Assembly: GCA_004556165.1 (NCBI GenBank)
Contig: SFIR01000011.1
Span: 1 to 61,880 of the forward strand
Length of the DNA stretch: 61,880 nt
DNA from: Clostridiales bacterium
GTDB taxonomy: Bacteria; Bacillota; Clostridia; Christensenellales; CAG-138
Reading direction: 5' to 3'
Shown here in pieces: positions 7,318-16,186 of this stretch; position 1 is the first letter of the stretch, and every line of letters begins with the position of its first letter. The translations under genes were made by a program, and so were the position numbers. Under the pieces are notes generated by a model. That model had not been told where the DNA came from. It searched no databases and saw nothing but the letters and a program-made list of their open reading frames with translations.

Positions 7318-7353
7318 TGCATCGGAACCGCAGGCTCCGGTGCAGCTTTTTTG
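7318..7353 (+). terminator. Terminator after the zinc-ribbon gene
   Basis: GCATCGGA pairs with TCCGGTGC (one G-T pair) over a short loop and is followed by AGCTTTTTTG, a standard factor-independent terminator for plus-strand transcription. Confidence 0.65.
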
Positions 7354-7487
7354 TTTCGTCCGCTGTGAGCCAAAAGCCTGCCGGGAGGCGGAGCTGCCTC
7401 CGAAAACAGCTTGCCGGTTTCATTGCATAATAAACCGAGAGAGCGGGGGAGCATGGAGCGTGCAAAGCATCATGCTCCGGCAGGGCA

Positions 7488-8444
7488 TCAGAGGCTTCCT
7501 GCGCCCTTTTTGACAAAGGTGCTTACCGCGGAATGAATGTTTTTGACATGCGCGGTTTTCACATTCAGCTCGCCTTCGCCATCGAGCGACCAATCTATCG
7601 TTCCGTCAATCGCATCGACGGTTATTTCGGAAGCGGAGAACATGCGGATAAGCTCGCAGTTTTTGAGCTCACGCATGGTGATTGCATTCACTATCTTGCC
7701 GAGCTCAACGGCATTCTTAGGATACTTTATGAGCAGAACCTCGAATTTTCCGTCGTCGATTGCAACCCAGCCGGGCTTCAGGCGGATAATGCCGCCGATA
7801 ATCTTGGAATTGCTGATAGCGCAGAAGATGAATTCATCCTCAACGACCTCATTATCCATAGTGAACCTTGCGTGGATGGGTTTTATATCCTTGATAGTGC
7901 CGATACCGTTCACAAAGTACGCAAGGGAACCCCAGATATTCTTCTGAGTCTGCGAAGTTGAGTACGATGCGGAGGTGAATGCGCCGAATGCCGCAACGTA
8001 TGCATAGTATCTATCATTGAACAGCCCCACATCAATGGGCACTATATCGCCGTCGGTGATATTTTCGAGAATCTCCTCGGTATTATTGGGGATCTCGAGC
8101 GCGGTGGCAAAATCATTCGTACTGCCGGAAGGGATGTACCCGAAAAGGGGTCTATCCTCCTCCTTAAGCTGCATCATTCCGCGAATGACCTCGTTTGCGG
8201 TGCCGTCGCCGCCGGAGCAGATGACGACATCATTCTCCGCACCGTAGGAAAGGATATAATCGGTTGCGGCTCCTGAATATGTGGTTGTGAGTGAAGTGCA
8301 GAGATACCCATGCTCGGTCATGTGCCTGATCGTATCGGGAAGATTGCGAAGAGCACGGTTTTCCCCGGCCATGGGATTGAAAATAAGCAATGCTCTCTTT
8401 TCGGGAAGCCGCCTTTCTTCATCTGCTGCCTTAATGCTTTTCAT
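7488..8444 (-). CDS. Diacylglycerol/lipid kinase family protein (YegS/DagK type), copy 1
   Basis: A 318-residue protein with the family landmarks: LLIFNPMAGENRA near the N terminus, the nucleotide-binding CSGGDGTANEVI near residue 78, and PSGSTNDFA near residue 105, followed by the C-terminal beta-sandwich region. These enzymes phosphorylate diacylglycerol or related lipids at the inner membrane face using ATP, and in Gram-positives recycle the diacylglycerol left by lipoteichoic acid synthesis. A paralogue lies at 18043-18972. Ser replaces the more usual Gly in the GTGNDFA motif, so substrate or activity may differ. Confidence 0.85.
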   Translation of the reverse strand: MKSIKAADEERRLPEKRALLIFNPMAGENRALRNLPDTIRHMTEHGYLCTSLTTTYSGAATDYILSYGAENDVVICSGGDGTANEVIRGMMQLKEEDRPLFGYIPSGSTNDFATALEIPNNTEEILENITDGDIVPIDVGLFNDRYYAYVAAFGAFTSASYSTSQTQKNIWGSLAYFVNGIGTIKDIKPIHARFTMDNEVVEDEFIFCAISNSKIIGGIIRLKPGWVAIDDGKFEVLLIKYPKNAVELGKIVNAITMRELKNCELIRMFSASEITVDAIDGTIDWSLDGEGELNVKTAHVKNIHSAVSTFVKKGAGSL

Positions 8445-8485
8445 TTTTTCATGCCTTTTCTGTATTTATTGCCCAAGAGCGGATA

Positions 8486-9604
8486 TCAGTTTTCACCGTA
8501 AAGATATTCATTGAGCAGCTTTGCGTTCTTCTCAAGGTCAACATGGATGACTGCCATCCTGCCCTCCCACGCATATTCCCAGGTATCCTCAAACGGAACC
8601 GAGCGATTCTGAAGCTGAAGCTCCGAACCGAATACCACATCCACCGCAAGCGATATGAGCTGAGCCGGGGTCAGATTTGTTTCCACATCGTCCATCAGGC
8701 TGTACACGAGGGAGGTGAGCGAACCGACGCTCTTTTCCTGCATCGCCCTATTCAGGAATGCGAACATGACCTGCCGCTGACGCTTCGCCCTCGACCAATC
8801 GCCGTTGCCTATCTTCCTGTTGCGAGCATGGATGAGGGTCTGCTTGCCGTTCAGACGGTACCAGCCTGCGCCTTTATCCTCAAGCTCACCGCCGTTATTG
8901 TTGATATAGTCAACCTCCCTTTCCGAAAGCTCCAGATCAATGCCGCCGAGCTTATCGGTTATCCTTTCGAGCGAACTGAAGTTGACCTTCATATAGTACT
9001 GTATATCAAGATCGAAATTGATATTGATTGTGTTGATGAGAAGCCCCGTGCCGCCGTAGAAATATGCGGTATTGAGCCTGTTCCAGCTCGATCTTCCGGG
9101 GATATAGACCCATGAATCCCTCAGGAACGAGATGAGCTTCGCTTCATTGGTCGCCCTGTTATAGGAAACGAGCATCATGCTGTCGGTCCTGCCGCGTTCG
9201 CTACCGCGCGCATCGGTTCCTATCATAAGGATATTGACGATATTCTCATCCTTGGGATTCGTGACGAAGATGGGGTCGTCCGTTGACTCTATCGGGTCAA
9301 TGTCGATATCGTAATCAACGGTAATATCAATATCATCGGGGGAAAGCACCGGAACGAGCGTAACATTCGGCGTCACTATCTCGCTGTACCCCGAGGGCAT
9401 ATTCTCGACCGGTTCAAACGGAGCGGCGCCTTCATTCATGCCCTTGAGCTTGATATAGGTGTGTATCCCGAAGCCGACGGCAAGAAGTATGAGCGCAATA
9501 AGCACACCCAGCAGTATCCATAGAATGATTCTGCCGACCTTGGACTTTTTCTTCTTCTCCTCTTCGGGAAGCGAAGCGATGCTGCTGTTTTCGTTTTCTT
9601 CCAT
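8486..9604 (-). CDS. LytR-CpsA-Psr (LCP) family wall-polymer transferase
   Basis: A 372-residue protein with a charged cytoplasmic start, one membrane segment (about 26-48), an acidic linker (about 85-120) and an LCP domain. Family residues visible include NILMIGTDARGSERGRTDSM (about 125-144), LRDSWVYIPGRSSWNRLNTA (about 162-181) and HARNRKIGNGDWSRAKRQRQ (about 260-279). LCP enzymes move lipid-linked glycopolymers onto peptidoglycan on the outer surface. I prefer the ATG at 9604 to a GTG at 9607. It is 27 bp from galE, which supplies UDP-sugars, so the pair fits envelope glycopolymer work. Confidence 0.9.
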   Translation of the reverse strand: MEENENSSIASLPEEEKKKKSKVGRIILWILLGVLIALILLAVGFGIHTYIKLKGMNEGAAPFEPVENMPSGYSEIVTPNVTLVPVLSPDDIDITVDYDIDIDPIESTDDPIFVTNPKDENIVNILMIGTDARGSERGRTDSMMLVSYNRATNEAKLISFLRDSWVYIPGRSSWNRLNTAYFYGGTGLLINTININFDLDIQYYMKVNFSSLERITDKLGGIDLELSEREVDYINNNGGELEDKGAGWYRLNGKQTLIHARNRKIGNGDWSRAKRQRQVMFAFLNRAMQEKSVGSLTSLVYSLMDDVETNLTPAQLISLAVDVVFGSELQLQNRSVPFEDTWEYAWEGRMAVIHVDLEKNAKLLNEYLYGEN

Positions 9605-9630
9605 CACTTACCGCCTTTCAAAGAATAAAA

Positions 9631-10644
9631 TTATTCCCTGTAACCTTTGGGATTATGCTTCTGCCAATTCCATGTATCGCGGCACATATCCTCAAGATTC
9701 TTTTCCGCCTTCCAGCCGAGCAGCTTCTCCGCGCGTGAAGGATCGGAATAAAGGGTATCGACATCCCCGGGCCGCCTCGGAGCTATCTCGTAGGGAACCC
9801 TTATATCGTTTGCCCTTTCAAAGGTTTTCACGATATCAAGCACGCTGTAACCCAAGCCCGTACCCAAATTGACGGCGATGCAGCCGGGGTTCTTTTCGGC
9901 ATATTCGAGCGCAGCGATATGCCCCTTGGCAAGATCGACGACATGGATATAATCGCGGACGCCCGTGCCATCGGGAGTTGCGTAGTCATCGCCGTAGACA
10001 TAGAGCTTATCGCGCCTGCCGACGGCAACCTGTGAGATATAGGGCATGAGGTTATTGGGCTTGCCTTGGGGATCCTCGCCGATTCGTCCGCTTTCGTGCG
10101 CGCCGATGGGGTTAAAGTACCTGAGCAGAATGATGCTGAGGCTTTCATCCGCCTTGGCAGCATCGCGCATTATCTGCTCGCTCATGTACTTAGTCCAGCC
10201 GTAGGGGTTTGTGCACCATGTATCCGCATCCTCATTGACGGGTACGCTCTTGGGCACGCCGTAGACCGTTGCGGAGGAGCTGAAGACGAGCTTCTTTACT
10301 CCGAATTCCTGCATCGTTTCAAGGAGCGTCAGCGTTGCATCAAGGTTATTGCGGTAATAGGAAAGCGGCATTGAGGTGGATTCGGGGACGCTTTTGAGCC
10401 CTGCAAAATGAATGCATGCGCCTATATCCTGCTCTGAAAAGAGCTTTTCCATCTCCATTTTACAGCAGACGTCAATATCATAGAAGCTGACCTTATTTCC
10501 GCCGAGCTCCTCAATACGGGAGATGGCTTCCTTGCAGCTATTGGAAAGGTTATCCGCTATGACGACGTCATAGCCCGAGGTCATGAGTTCAACTGCGGTA
10601 TGCGAGCCGATATAGCCGGCACCGCCGGTGAGCAATACCTTCAT
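9631..10644 (-). CDS. galE: UDP-glucose 4-epimerase
   Basis: A 337-residue short-chain dehydrogenase-fold enzyme of the expected family length. It carries the NAD-binding GGAGYIGSH (7-15), the catalytic Ser of SSSATVYG (about 124) and YGWTK with Tyr148 and Lys152. It interconverts UDP-glucose and UDP-galactose in the cytoplasm, feeding galactose use or surface polysaccharide synthesis. GGAGGAAG stands just upstream of the start. The LCP gene follows it on the same strand, which supports a wall-polymer role. Confidence 0.93.
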   Translation of the reverse strand: MKVLLTGGAGYIGSHTAVELMTSGYDVVIADNLSNSCKEAISRIEELGGNKVSFYDIDVCCKMEMEKLFSEQDIGACIHFAGLKSVPESTSMPLSYYRNNLDATLTLLETMQEFGVKKLVFSSSATVYGVPKSVPVNEDADTWCTNPYGWTKYMSEQIMRDAAKADESLSIILLRYFNPIGAHESGRIGEDPQGKPNNLMPYISQVAVGRRDKLYVYGDDYATPDGTGVRDYIHVVDLAKGHIAALEYAEKNPGCIAVNLGTGLGYSVLDIVKTFERANDIRVPYEIAPRRPGDVDTLYSDPSRAEKLLGWKAEKNLEDMCRDTWNWQKHNPKGYRE

Positions 10645-10719
10645 TTTGCTTCCTCCTTATATTCAAATATTAGCTGATTATTGTTAACAAAACATCAACC
10701 GGCCGACAATTTTCGGTGA

Positions 10720-11274
10720 TTATTCGTATACCTCGGGCTTGAGAACCCCGATATAGGGAAGATTCCTGTAAAGCCCGGCATAGTCAAGACCGTAGCCGAC
10801 GACGAATTCATTCGGGATGACAAAGCCGTAGTAATCGGGGGTAATGGCACATTCCCTGCGTGCAGGCTTATCAAGAAGGGTAATGACCTTGAGCGAAGCA
10901 GGCTTGCGCTCACGGAGCATGGCAGTCAGATGGTTGAGGGTGAGGCCGGAATCCATGATGTCCTCAACGATGATGACATGCCTGTCGGTTATGCTCATAT
11001 CCATATCCTTGTTTATCCTGACGATACCGGAATTCTTCGTACCGTTGCCGTATGCGGAGATCGCAAGAAAATCATATTCGCAGTAATCCTTAAAATGCCT
11101 TGTCAGATCGCTGAAAAAATTGACGGAACCCTTGAGCACGCAGACGAAGATGGGGTTCTTGCCCTTATAATCTTCGGTGAGCTGCTGTGCAAGAGCTTTA
11201 ACTCTGTCCTTGAGCTGTGCCTCGTCAAGGAGCACATATTTGATGTCGTTCTCGAGACCTGTCTTGTTAACCAT
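10720..11274 (-). CDS. hpt: Hypoxanthine phosphoribosyltransferase
   Basis: A 184-residue enzyme of normal family length with the PRPP-binding motif VEDIMDSGLTL (about 103-113), the FVCVLKGSVNFFSDL strand-loop (about 43-57) and the late DYAGLYRNLPYIGVL segment. It converts hypoxanthine or guanine plus PRPP to IMP or GMP in purine salvage. It lies directly downstream of tilS (about 55 bp), the same order as in many Bacillota (tilS-hpt-ftsH), but ftsH is absent here. Confidence 0.93.
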   Translation of the reverse strand: MVNKTGLENDIKYVLLDEAQLKDRVKALAQQLTEDYKGKNPIFVCVLKGSVNFFSDLTRHFKDYCEYDFLAISAYGNGTKNSGIVRINKDMDMSITDRHVIIVEDIMDSGLTLNHLTAMLRERKPASLKVITLLDKPARRECAITPDYYGFVIPNEFVVGYGLDYAGLYRNLPYIGVLKPEVYE

Positions 11275-11329
11275 TGTAGTATTCCTTTCGAAATTTGATT
11301 GCTTCTTTATTTTAAGCTTCCGCTTATGG

Positions 11330-12793
11330 TCATTTCACATCGGGATAAAACCCGATTTCAAGTATTGCTTCGGTGCTTTCCGTAACCTTATAGAGTTCCG
11401 ACACACCGCAGCCCGGTATGAACGCAGCGTTTTTTTCATCCGAAAAGATAATAGGGAGAATATCTCTTATCACTCCGTCCACCTTGCGGTCGATGAAAAA
11501 ATCGTTGAGGCTTTTGCTTCCGGGAGCATTGACCCTCCTGAACATATCGCCCTGCGCCCTTTGGCGTATCGAGATGACAGGGGAGAGCCTTTCCCTGTCA
11601 AGGTATCCCGTGAATTCCGAAGGCGAGCCCTCACGGATGAGCCTTTTTTTCAGCTCCTCATCCCGAATAAGCCTGAGCCTGAATACCCCGGTACCCGTCC
11701 TGACGGCCATTCCCTCGCATATCTCCGCCGCTTCTATGCGCCTGATTTCCTCGTTCGGAAGCTCCTTTTCGCCTGCGAAGAAGTAAACATTGTTCTGATT
11801 GAGCACGACCCTTGCGCCCGGCGCCTGCGTTTTCGCTCCGGGGGAGCAGCCGAGCAGCTTAATCACCGCTTCGACATGCACATACTCAATATCCTGCACC
11901 GCGCCGACCTCGTCAAATGCCATCATGACGAGCCTGCGCTTAATCGCCGTACAGCAGGAGGAGAGCTTTTTGCGGTCAAGGCAGATGAGCCTTTTCGGCA
12001 GTCCGCTGCCTATCTCACCGCTTCCGATAACGACCTTAGCGCAGTCCTTCAGCGCGGCAAGGGCGTTTTCCTCGATGTAATCATCCTCGATGCTCATTAT
12101 CCTGCCGCTTCGCGCGATATTCTTATTTGCCGCGGGATTGATGCTTTGAAGCAGAGGAAGCACCCGAAGCCGCATGATGTTTCTTGTGCAGTCCGCCTCT
12201 TCGTTCGTGCTGTCGATGCAGTAGGGGATGCCCTCCGAATCCAGCCACTCGGTTATCTCCCTTTTGGGGATATCGAGCATCGGATGGATGATATTTCCTG
12301 TACGGTAACGCATTCCGCGCATGCCCTGCACGCCGCAGCCTCGGAGAAGATGCATAAGTATGGTCTCGGCATTGTCGTCCTCATGGTGCGCCGTGGCAAT
12401 ATACGCGCTTCTTCCTTCCTCTTCCTCACGCTTTCGGCAGCTTTCAAGGAACTCATAGCGCAGGAGCCTTGCGGCGGTCTCGACGGAAAGCCCGTGCTCC
12501 TCAGCATATGCAGGCACATTCCCATGCCCGATATAGCAGGGGATACCCCTCTCCGCACAGTATCCGCTGACGAAATCACGGTCACGATAGCTGTCCTCGC
12601 CCCGTATTCCGTGCTCATAATGCGCGGCGGCGAGCCTGAACCCCTTTGCCTCTCCGGAATTTGCGGAAAGGCTGCGGAGCCTTTCCAAAAGGTACATCGA
12701 ATCCGGCCCTCCGCTCACGGCAGCAATTATCGTCCCCCCGAAGGGGACGAGCTTCTCGCGCACCATACATTCCTCAAATGCGGATGGACCCAT
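11330..12793 (-). CDS. tilS: tRNA(Ile)-lysidine synthase
   Basis: A 487-residue enzyme with the PP-loop SGGPDSM (about 27-33), YIATAHHEDDNAETILMHLL and an RNIMRLRVLPLL segment, followed by the C-terminal substrate-binding domain with RIRxxGD-like QRAQGDMFR. It adds lysine to C34 of the AUA-decoding tRNA(Ile) and is essential in most bacteria. The ATG at 12793 is chosen because AGGGAGG lies 5 bp upstream; an ATG at 12811 has no binding site. It is followed by hpt on the same strand. Confidence 0.93.
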   Translation of the reverse strand: MGPSAFEECMVREKLVPFGGTIIAAVSGGPDSMYLLERLRSLSANSGEAKGFRLAAAHYEHGIRGEDSYRDRDFVSGYCAERGIPCYIGHGNVPAYAEEHGLSVETAARLLRYEFLESCRKREEEEGRSAYIATAHHEDDNAETILMHLLRGCGVQGMRGMRYRTGNIIHPMLDIPKREITEWLDSEGIPYCIDSTNEEADCTRNIMRLRVLPLLQSINPAANKNIARSGRIMSIEDDYIEENALAALKDCAKVVIGSGEIGSGLPKRLICLDRKKLSSCCTAIKRRLVMMAFDEVGAVQDIEYVHVEAVIKLLGCSPGAKTQAPGARVVLNQNNVYFFAGEKELPNEEIRRIEAAEICEGMAVRTGTGVFRLRLIRDEELKKRLIREGSPSEFTGYLDRERLSPVISIRQRAQGDMFRRVNAPGSKSLNDFFIDRKVDGVIRDILPIIFSDEKNAAFIPGCGVSELYKVTESTEAILEIGFYPDVK

Positions 12794-12907
12794 CAATGCC
12801 TCCCTAATCATACTTCATTTTACATTATAAATGTTATCCCCTTAAAAAGCAAGCAAAGTTTGCCTTCCGTTCGATTTTTCCGAATAGCGGCAGTATTTTT
12901 CTTCCTC

Positions 12908-12936
12908 TTGAAAACGGGCGGTAAATAGTGTATACT
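12908..12936 (+). promoter_or_regulatory. Promoter for the lipoprotein at 12965
   Basis: TTGAAA (12908-12913) and TATACT (12931-12936) with 17-bp spacing, 28 bp before the start codon and TCGGAGGA ribosome binding site. Confidence 0.7.
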
Positions 12937-12964
12937 TGCCGTAATAAATTTTTCGGAGGAAGCC

Positions 12965-14095
12965 ATGAAAAATAAACGTTTTATCGGTGTTATACTCGTT
13001 CTTGCCACCCTTTTTACCCTTATTCTGCCCCTTTTCGGCTGCAATAGCGGTAATAAATGGACGAACGGCAAGGATACCCCATCGGATAACCCCCTTGCAG
13101 GGTATGCCGAAGTCGTCGAATTCAATAAAAACAGCGTCATTCCCGAGCTGATGGGGACTCCCTCGGAGCAGCTCGGCAGCGGCTATGAGATGCGCAGCGG
13201 CGTTGTCGGCCATATCGAGACCCATCAGTCCGCCGATTATATGGACGTCACCTATACCCTCGGCACCCGTGAAATGCATTTTGAGGGCGAAACGGATACT
13301 CCCTCGCTGTATGTGACCGCAGTACGCATCCTCTCCACCTTCAAGACCGTCAAGCAGGTCAACGGACGCACCGTCACGGATTACAATACCGAGCGCAGCT
13401 TCCTCGGCGTGCAGGTCGGGAATTCCTATGAGGCTGCGGATAAGAGGTTTACCTCCTTCGGCTATAAAAAGATTTATGATGAGGAAGCCAAGACCACGGG
13501 CGTACCCACCAGCCGTGAGATTGCCTATCAAAAGGGAATTATCGTCATCTCCCTCGCCGTCGAAGCAAACGGAGAGATCTCCGGCATGTACGCATGGGTA
13601 CCCTATGATACATCCGAAATCGACGCTCTGCTTGCGGATTCGCACCTTCCCTGCAATCTCGGGCTTATCTATAACTGCTACGGCAGCACCGACCCCGTTT
13701 TCCGCTATGCTGCCAAGAATGAAGATGCTACCGCACGCATCTATATCGCTGACGACGGCACAAACGCCCTCATGCGCGGCTATCCCGACAGGCACGACAT
13801 TATCATGTGCGCCGATATTCTCTTCAGCTCCGACCGCTATGATATTGACGGCGCAAAGGTCGGCATGACCTTCCGTGAATGCATTGATATTCTTACCTCA
13901 AAGGGCTGGGTGCTCCAGAAGGACAGCTCCACCCTCGTTAAGGAAATGCTCTGCATTAAGCTCTATGATGCCGTTCCCGAAAGCATACTCAGCGATCCCG
14001 GTACCGTCATTGGCTCGGATGAGCTTACCGTAAGCGCCATGCGTATACTGCTCCCCGCATCAAGCAATATGGAAGCATATAATTCCGAAAAATGA
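12965..14095 (+). CDS. Lipoprotein of unknown function
   Basis: A 376-residue protein with a clear lipoprotein signal peptide (hydrophobic stretch then LPLFGC, acylated Cys26), so it is anchored outside the membrane. Two stretches, VQVGNSYEAADKRFTSFGY (about 155-173) and VGMTFRECIDILTSKGW (about 300-316), have a similar plan that recalls small SmpA/OmlA-like repeat units, but this is only a visual likeness. The stop overlaps the following DUF1294 gene (ATGA). No family was recognised. Confidence 0.75.
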   Translation: MKNKRFIGVILVLATLFTLILPLFGCNSGNKWTNGKDTPSDNPLAGYAEVVEFNKNSVIPELMGTPSEQLGSGYEMRSGVVGHIETHQSADYMDVTYTLGTREMHFEGETDTPSLYVTAVRILSTFKTVKQVNGRTVTDYNTERSFLGVQVGNSYEAADKRFTSFGYKKIYDEEAKTTGVPTSREIAYQKGIIVISLAVEANGEISGMYAWVPYDTSEIDALLADSHLPCNLGLIYNCYGSTDPVFRYAAKNEDATARIYIADDGTNALMRGYPDRHDIIMCADILFSSDRYDIDGAKVGMTFRECIDILTSKGWVLQKDSSTLVKEMLCIKLYDAVPESILSDPGTVIGSDELTVSAMRILLPASSNMEAYNSEK

Positions 14096-14355
14096 AAACT
14101 CTCCACCTTCTTCTCATCATCTATGCCGTGATGTCCGTTATCGGCTTTGCCCTCATGGGCATTGATAAGAACCGTGCCATAAACCATAAATGGCGCATAA
14201 AGGAAGCAACCCTCTTTCTCATCGCCTTTTTAGGCGGCGGCATCGGCTCGACTTTGGGCATGTTCTTCTTCCGCCACAAGACAAAGCACTGGTATTTCCG
14301 CCTCTTCTTCCCCCTATTCGCGGCGGCACAGACAGCGCTTCTGTTCTTCGTTTGA
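14092..14355 (+). CDS. DUF1294 family small membrane protein
   Basis: An 87-residue protein with three hydrophobic segments and the family signature MGIDKNRAINHKWRIKEATL followed by GGGIGSTLGMFFFRHKTKHWYF. DUF1294 proteins are small inner-membrane proteins with no assigned reaction. It overlaps the preceding lipoprotein gene by four bases, so both are probably made from one transcript. Confidence 0.85.
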   Translation: MKTLHLLLIIYAVMSVIGFALMGIDKNRAINHKWRIKEATLFLIAFLGGGIGSTLGMFFFRHKTKHWYFRLFFPLFAAAQTALLFFV

Positions 14356-14496
14356 TAAAAGTATGATGCATCCCGGCTTCATACAGCTATACTGTATTCA
14401 TCCCGGCTGCGACAGCTCGGCTTTATACATAGCCCGCTAAAAAACAGTCCTGCCGGAAACAGTCCCTCATTTCGGTTAATCATCGTCTTTACGCAG

Positions 14497-14534
14497 CGAA
14501 GCTGCCCTAACTTAGGAGCAGCTTCGTTTTTTCT
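14497..14534 (+). terminator. Terminator after the DUF1294 gene
   Basis: CGAAGCTGC (14497-14505) pairs with GCAGCTTCG (14518-14526), with an inner CCTAA/TTAGG stem, and runs straight into TTTTTTCT. The 140 bp before it (14356-14496) hold no gene that I can support. Confidence 0.85.
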
Positions 14535-14577
14535 GTATTCATGCGGAATAAGCGGTATCATCCGCGAAATACACCGC

Positions 14578-15426
14578 TCAATACTCTTTTCCTATCTCCG
14601 TGGCAAGCCTGTACATCCTGTTCTTTTGACCGCCGAGCGCGAAAGCGGCTATCTTGGCGGCATCCCCGGTGGAGCAGCCGGAGGAGAGGAGCATTCTTAT
14701 GAGCTCACGGGGCTTTTCATCCTCCGAAGCCTCAGCTTCTCCGCTTCTTCCGATAACGATGACACATTCGCCCTTGGGCGGTTCGTCCTTATAGCGAAGG
14801 CTGAGCGAGGATAGGCTGCCCCTGATCGCTTCCTCATAGACCTTGGTTATCTCTCGCACGAGCGCACAGGGTCTATCGCCGAGCTTCTCATAAAGCTCCG
14901 CAAGGGTACTTCCGACTCTTAGAGGGCTTTCATAGATGACGCTCGTTGCCGGAGCCCTTGCAATATCCGCGATAGCCGCTGCCCTCTCCGCACCGCTTCG
15001 GGGCAGGAACCCTGAAAAATACAGCCTATCCGTCGGAAGTGCGGACATTATCCACGCCGTCAGTGCGGCATTTGCGCCCGGAAGCACCTCAAACGGCGCA
15101 TTATTTTCGGAGAATACCCGTACCAGCCTTTCGCCGGGGTCGGATACTGCCGGCATACCGGCATCGCTGATGAATGCAACCGCAATGCCGCTCCGTACCT
15201 TTTGCAGTATTTCCTCCGCGCGCTGACGCTCGTTATGCTCGTGACAGCTATAAAGCGGCTTCGTATCCTCGCAATAAATCTCCGCCGCGCCTTCAAGTAC
15301 CCTTATAGCCCTCAGGCTTATATCCGAAAGATTACCGATGGGAGTCGGTACGAGATAGAGCTTTGCCGGAAGAAGCCCGTCCTGCTCCCGATTTTCAATG
15401 ATATTTTTGATGATTTCTTCATTCAT
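14578..15426 (-). CDS. rsmI: 16S rRNA 2'-O-ribose C1402 methyltransferase (RsmI family), with a short internal loss
   Basis: A 282-residue tetrapyrrole-methylase-fold enzyme with KLYLVPTPIGNLSDISLRA near its start, AFISDAGMPAVSDPGERL, LPTDRLYFSGFLPR and a C-terminal KNRMYRLA. It should methylate the ribose of C1402 in 16S rRNA. The family normally reads CEDTR followed by about a dozen residues before the SYHEHNE motif; here CEDT runs directly into KPLYSCHEHNE, so that loop and its Arg are missing. The ATG at 15426 overlaps the preceding methyltransferase and has GGAGAA upstream. Confidence 0.85.
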   Translation of the reverse strand: MNEEIIKNIIENREQDGLLPAKLYLVPTPIGNLSDISLRAIRVLEGAAEIYCEDTKPLYSCHEHNERQRAEEILQKVRSGIAVAFISDAGMPAVSDPGERLVRVFSENNAPFEVLPGANAALTAWIMSALPTDRLYFSGFLPRSGAERAAAIADIARAPATSVIYESPLRVGSTLAELYEKLGDRPCALVREITKVYEEAIRGSLSSLSLRYKDEPPKGECVIVIGRSGEAEASEDEKPRELIRMLLSSGCSTGDAAKIAAFALGGQKNRMYRLATEIGKEY

Positions 15427-16186
15427 TGCGGCCGTTCTCCGAGTCAAGATGATAAATCTGCCTCAGCTCCTCCGTGTATTCTCCGTTTTCGCCATGGATG
15501 ATAAGCTCGTCCTCTATGGTGAGCCCGGGCTTTGCGCCCGATTTTGCTTCGATGAGCGCGAGATACGGCGGTTTTACCCTTTTCGAGCGCACCAGCCGCA
15601 GCCGTTTCGGTTCAAGCTCCGCCTGTGTCAATGCCGTGAATGCCTCGGAAAGCCGCTGCGCAGGAAAGCAGAGGAAGAATTTACCGCCGTAGCGCAGAAG
15701 CGCAGCAGCCGCTTTTGCGATTGAAGGAATATCCGCATTCACCTCATGCGTTGCGCCGGAATTTCGGCTCAGTTCTCCGCAGTCGGTACGGAAATACGGC
15801 GGATTGCAGACCGCAGCATCGAATTTACCCCTGCCGATAAGCTCAGTATCGCGTATATAATCAAGATTTTGAACCGTAACGCACTCGCCTATGCCGTTAT
15901 ATTCGCAGGTTCTTTTAAGCCTGCCGCATTGATCGGGGTCAACCTCGACTGCTGTCACGCGGCAAAGCGTCCTCGCATGGAGAAGTACCGATATGACGCC
16001 GCTGCCTGCGCCCATATCAATGCAGCTTTCGTTCTTCTTCACCCTTGCAAAGGATGAGAGTATGACGGAATCCGTGCCAAAACAGAATTCCCCCTTTTTC
16101 TGGATGAGCATCATGCCCTTATAATCAAGGGAATCCAGGCGTTCACCCTCAAGGAGGAAGCTTTCGTTATTAACCCCCATGCTCAT
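15419..16186 (-). CDS. TrmN6/YfiC-like tRNA adenine-N6 methyltransferase
   Basis: A 255-residue class I SAM methyltransferase with a glycine-rich IDMGAGSGVISVLL motif (about 56-69), an acidic EVDPDQ (about 81-86) and the N6-adenine active-site motif CNPPYF (127-132). The layout matches proteins that methylate A37 of tRNA1(Val). It overlaps the next gene (rsmI) by 8 bp and the previous CvpA-like gene by ATGA, and the association with rsmI is common in Bacillota. The target tRNA is inferred. Confidence 0.85.
   Translation of the reverse strand: MSMGVNNESFLLEGERLDSLDYKGMMLIQKKGEFCFGTDSVILSSFARVKKNESCIDMGAGSGVISVLLHARTLCRVTAVEVDPDQCGRLKRTCEYNGIGECVTVQNLDYIRDTELIGRGKFDAAVCNPPYFRTDCGELSRNSGATHEVNADIPSIAKAAAALLRYGGKFFLCFPAQRLSEAFTALTQAELEPKRLRLVRSKRVKPPYLALIEAKSGAKPGLTIEDELIIHGENGEYTEELRQIYHLDSENGRNE

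Noticed and set aside
11177..12928. A 583-residue open frame on the plus strand
   Set aside because: It is antisense to tilS and hpt. It has no domain and the minus-strand genes are firmly identified.
12842..13795. A 317-residue open frame on the minus strand
   Set aside because: It is antisense to a lipoprotein with a clear signal peptide, promoter and ribosome binding site.
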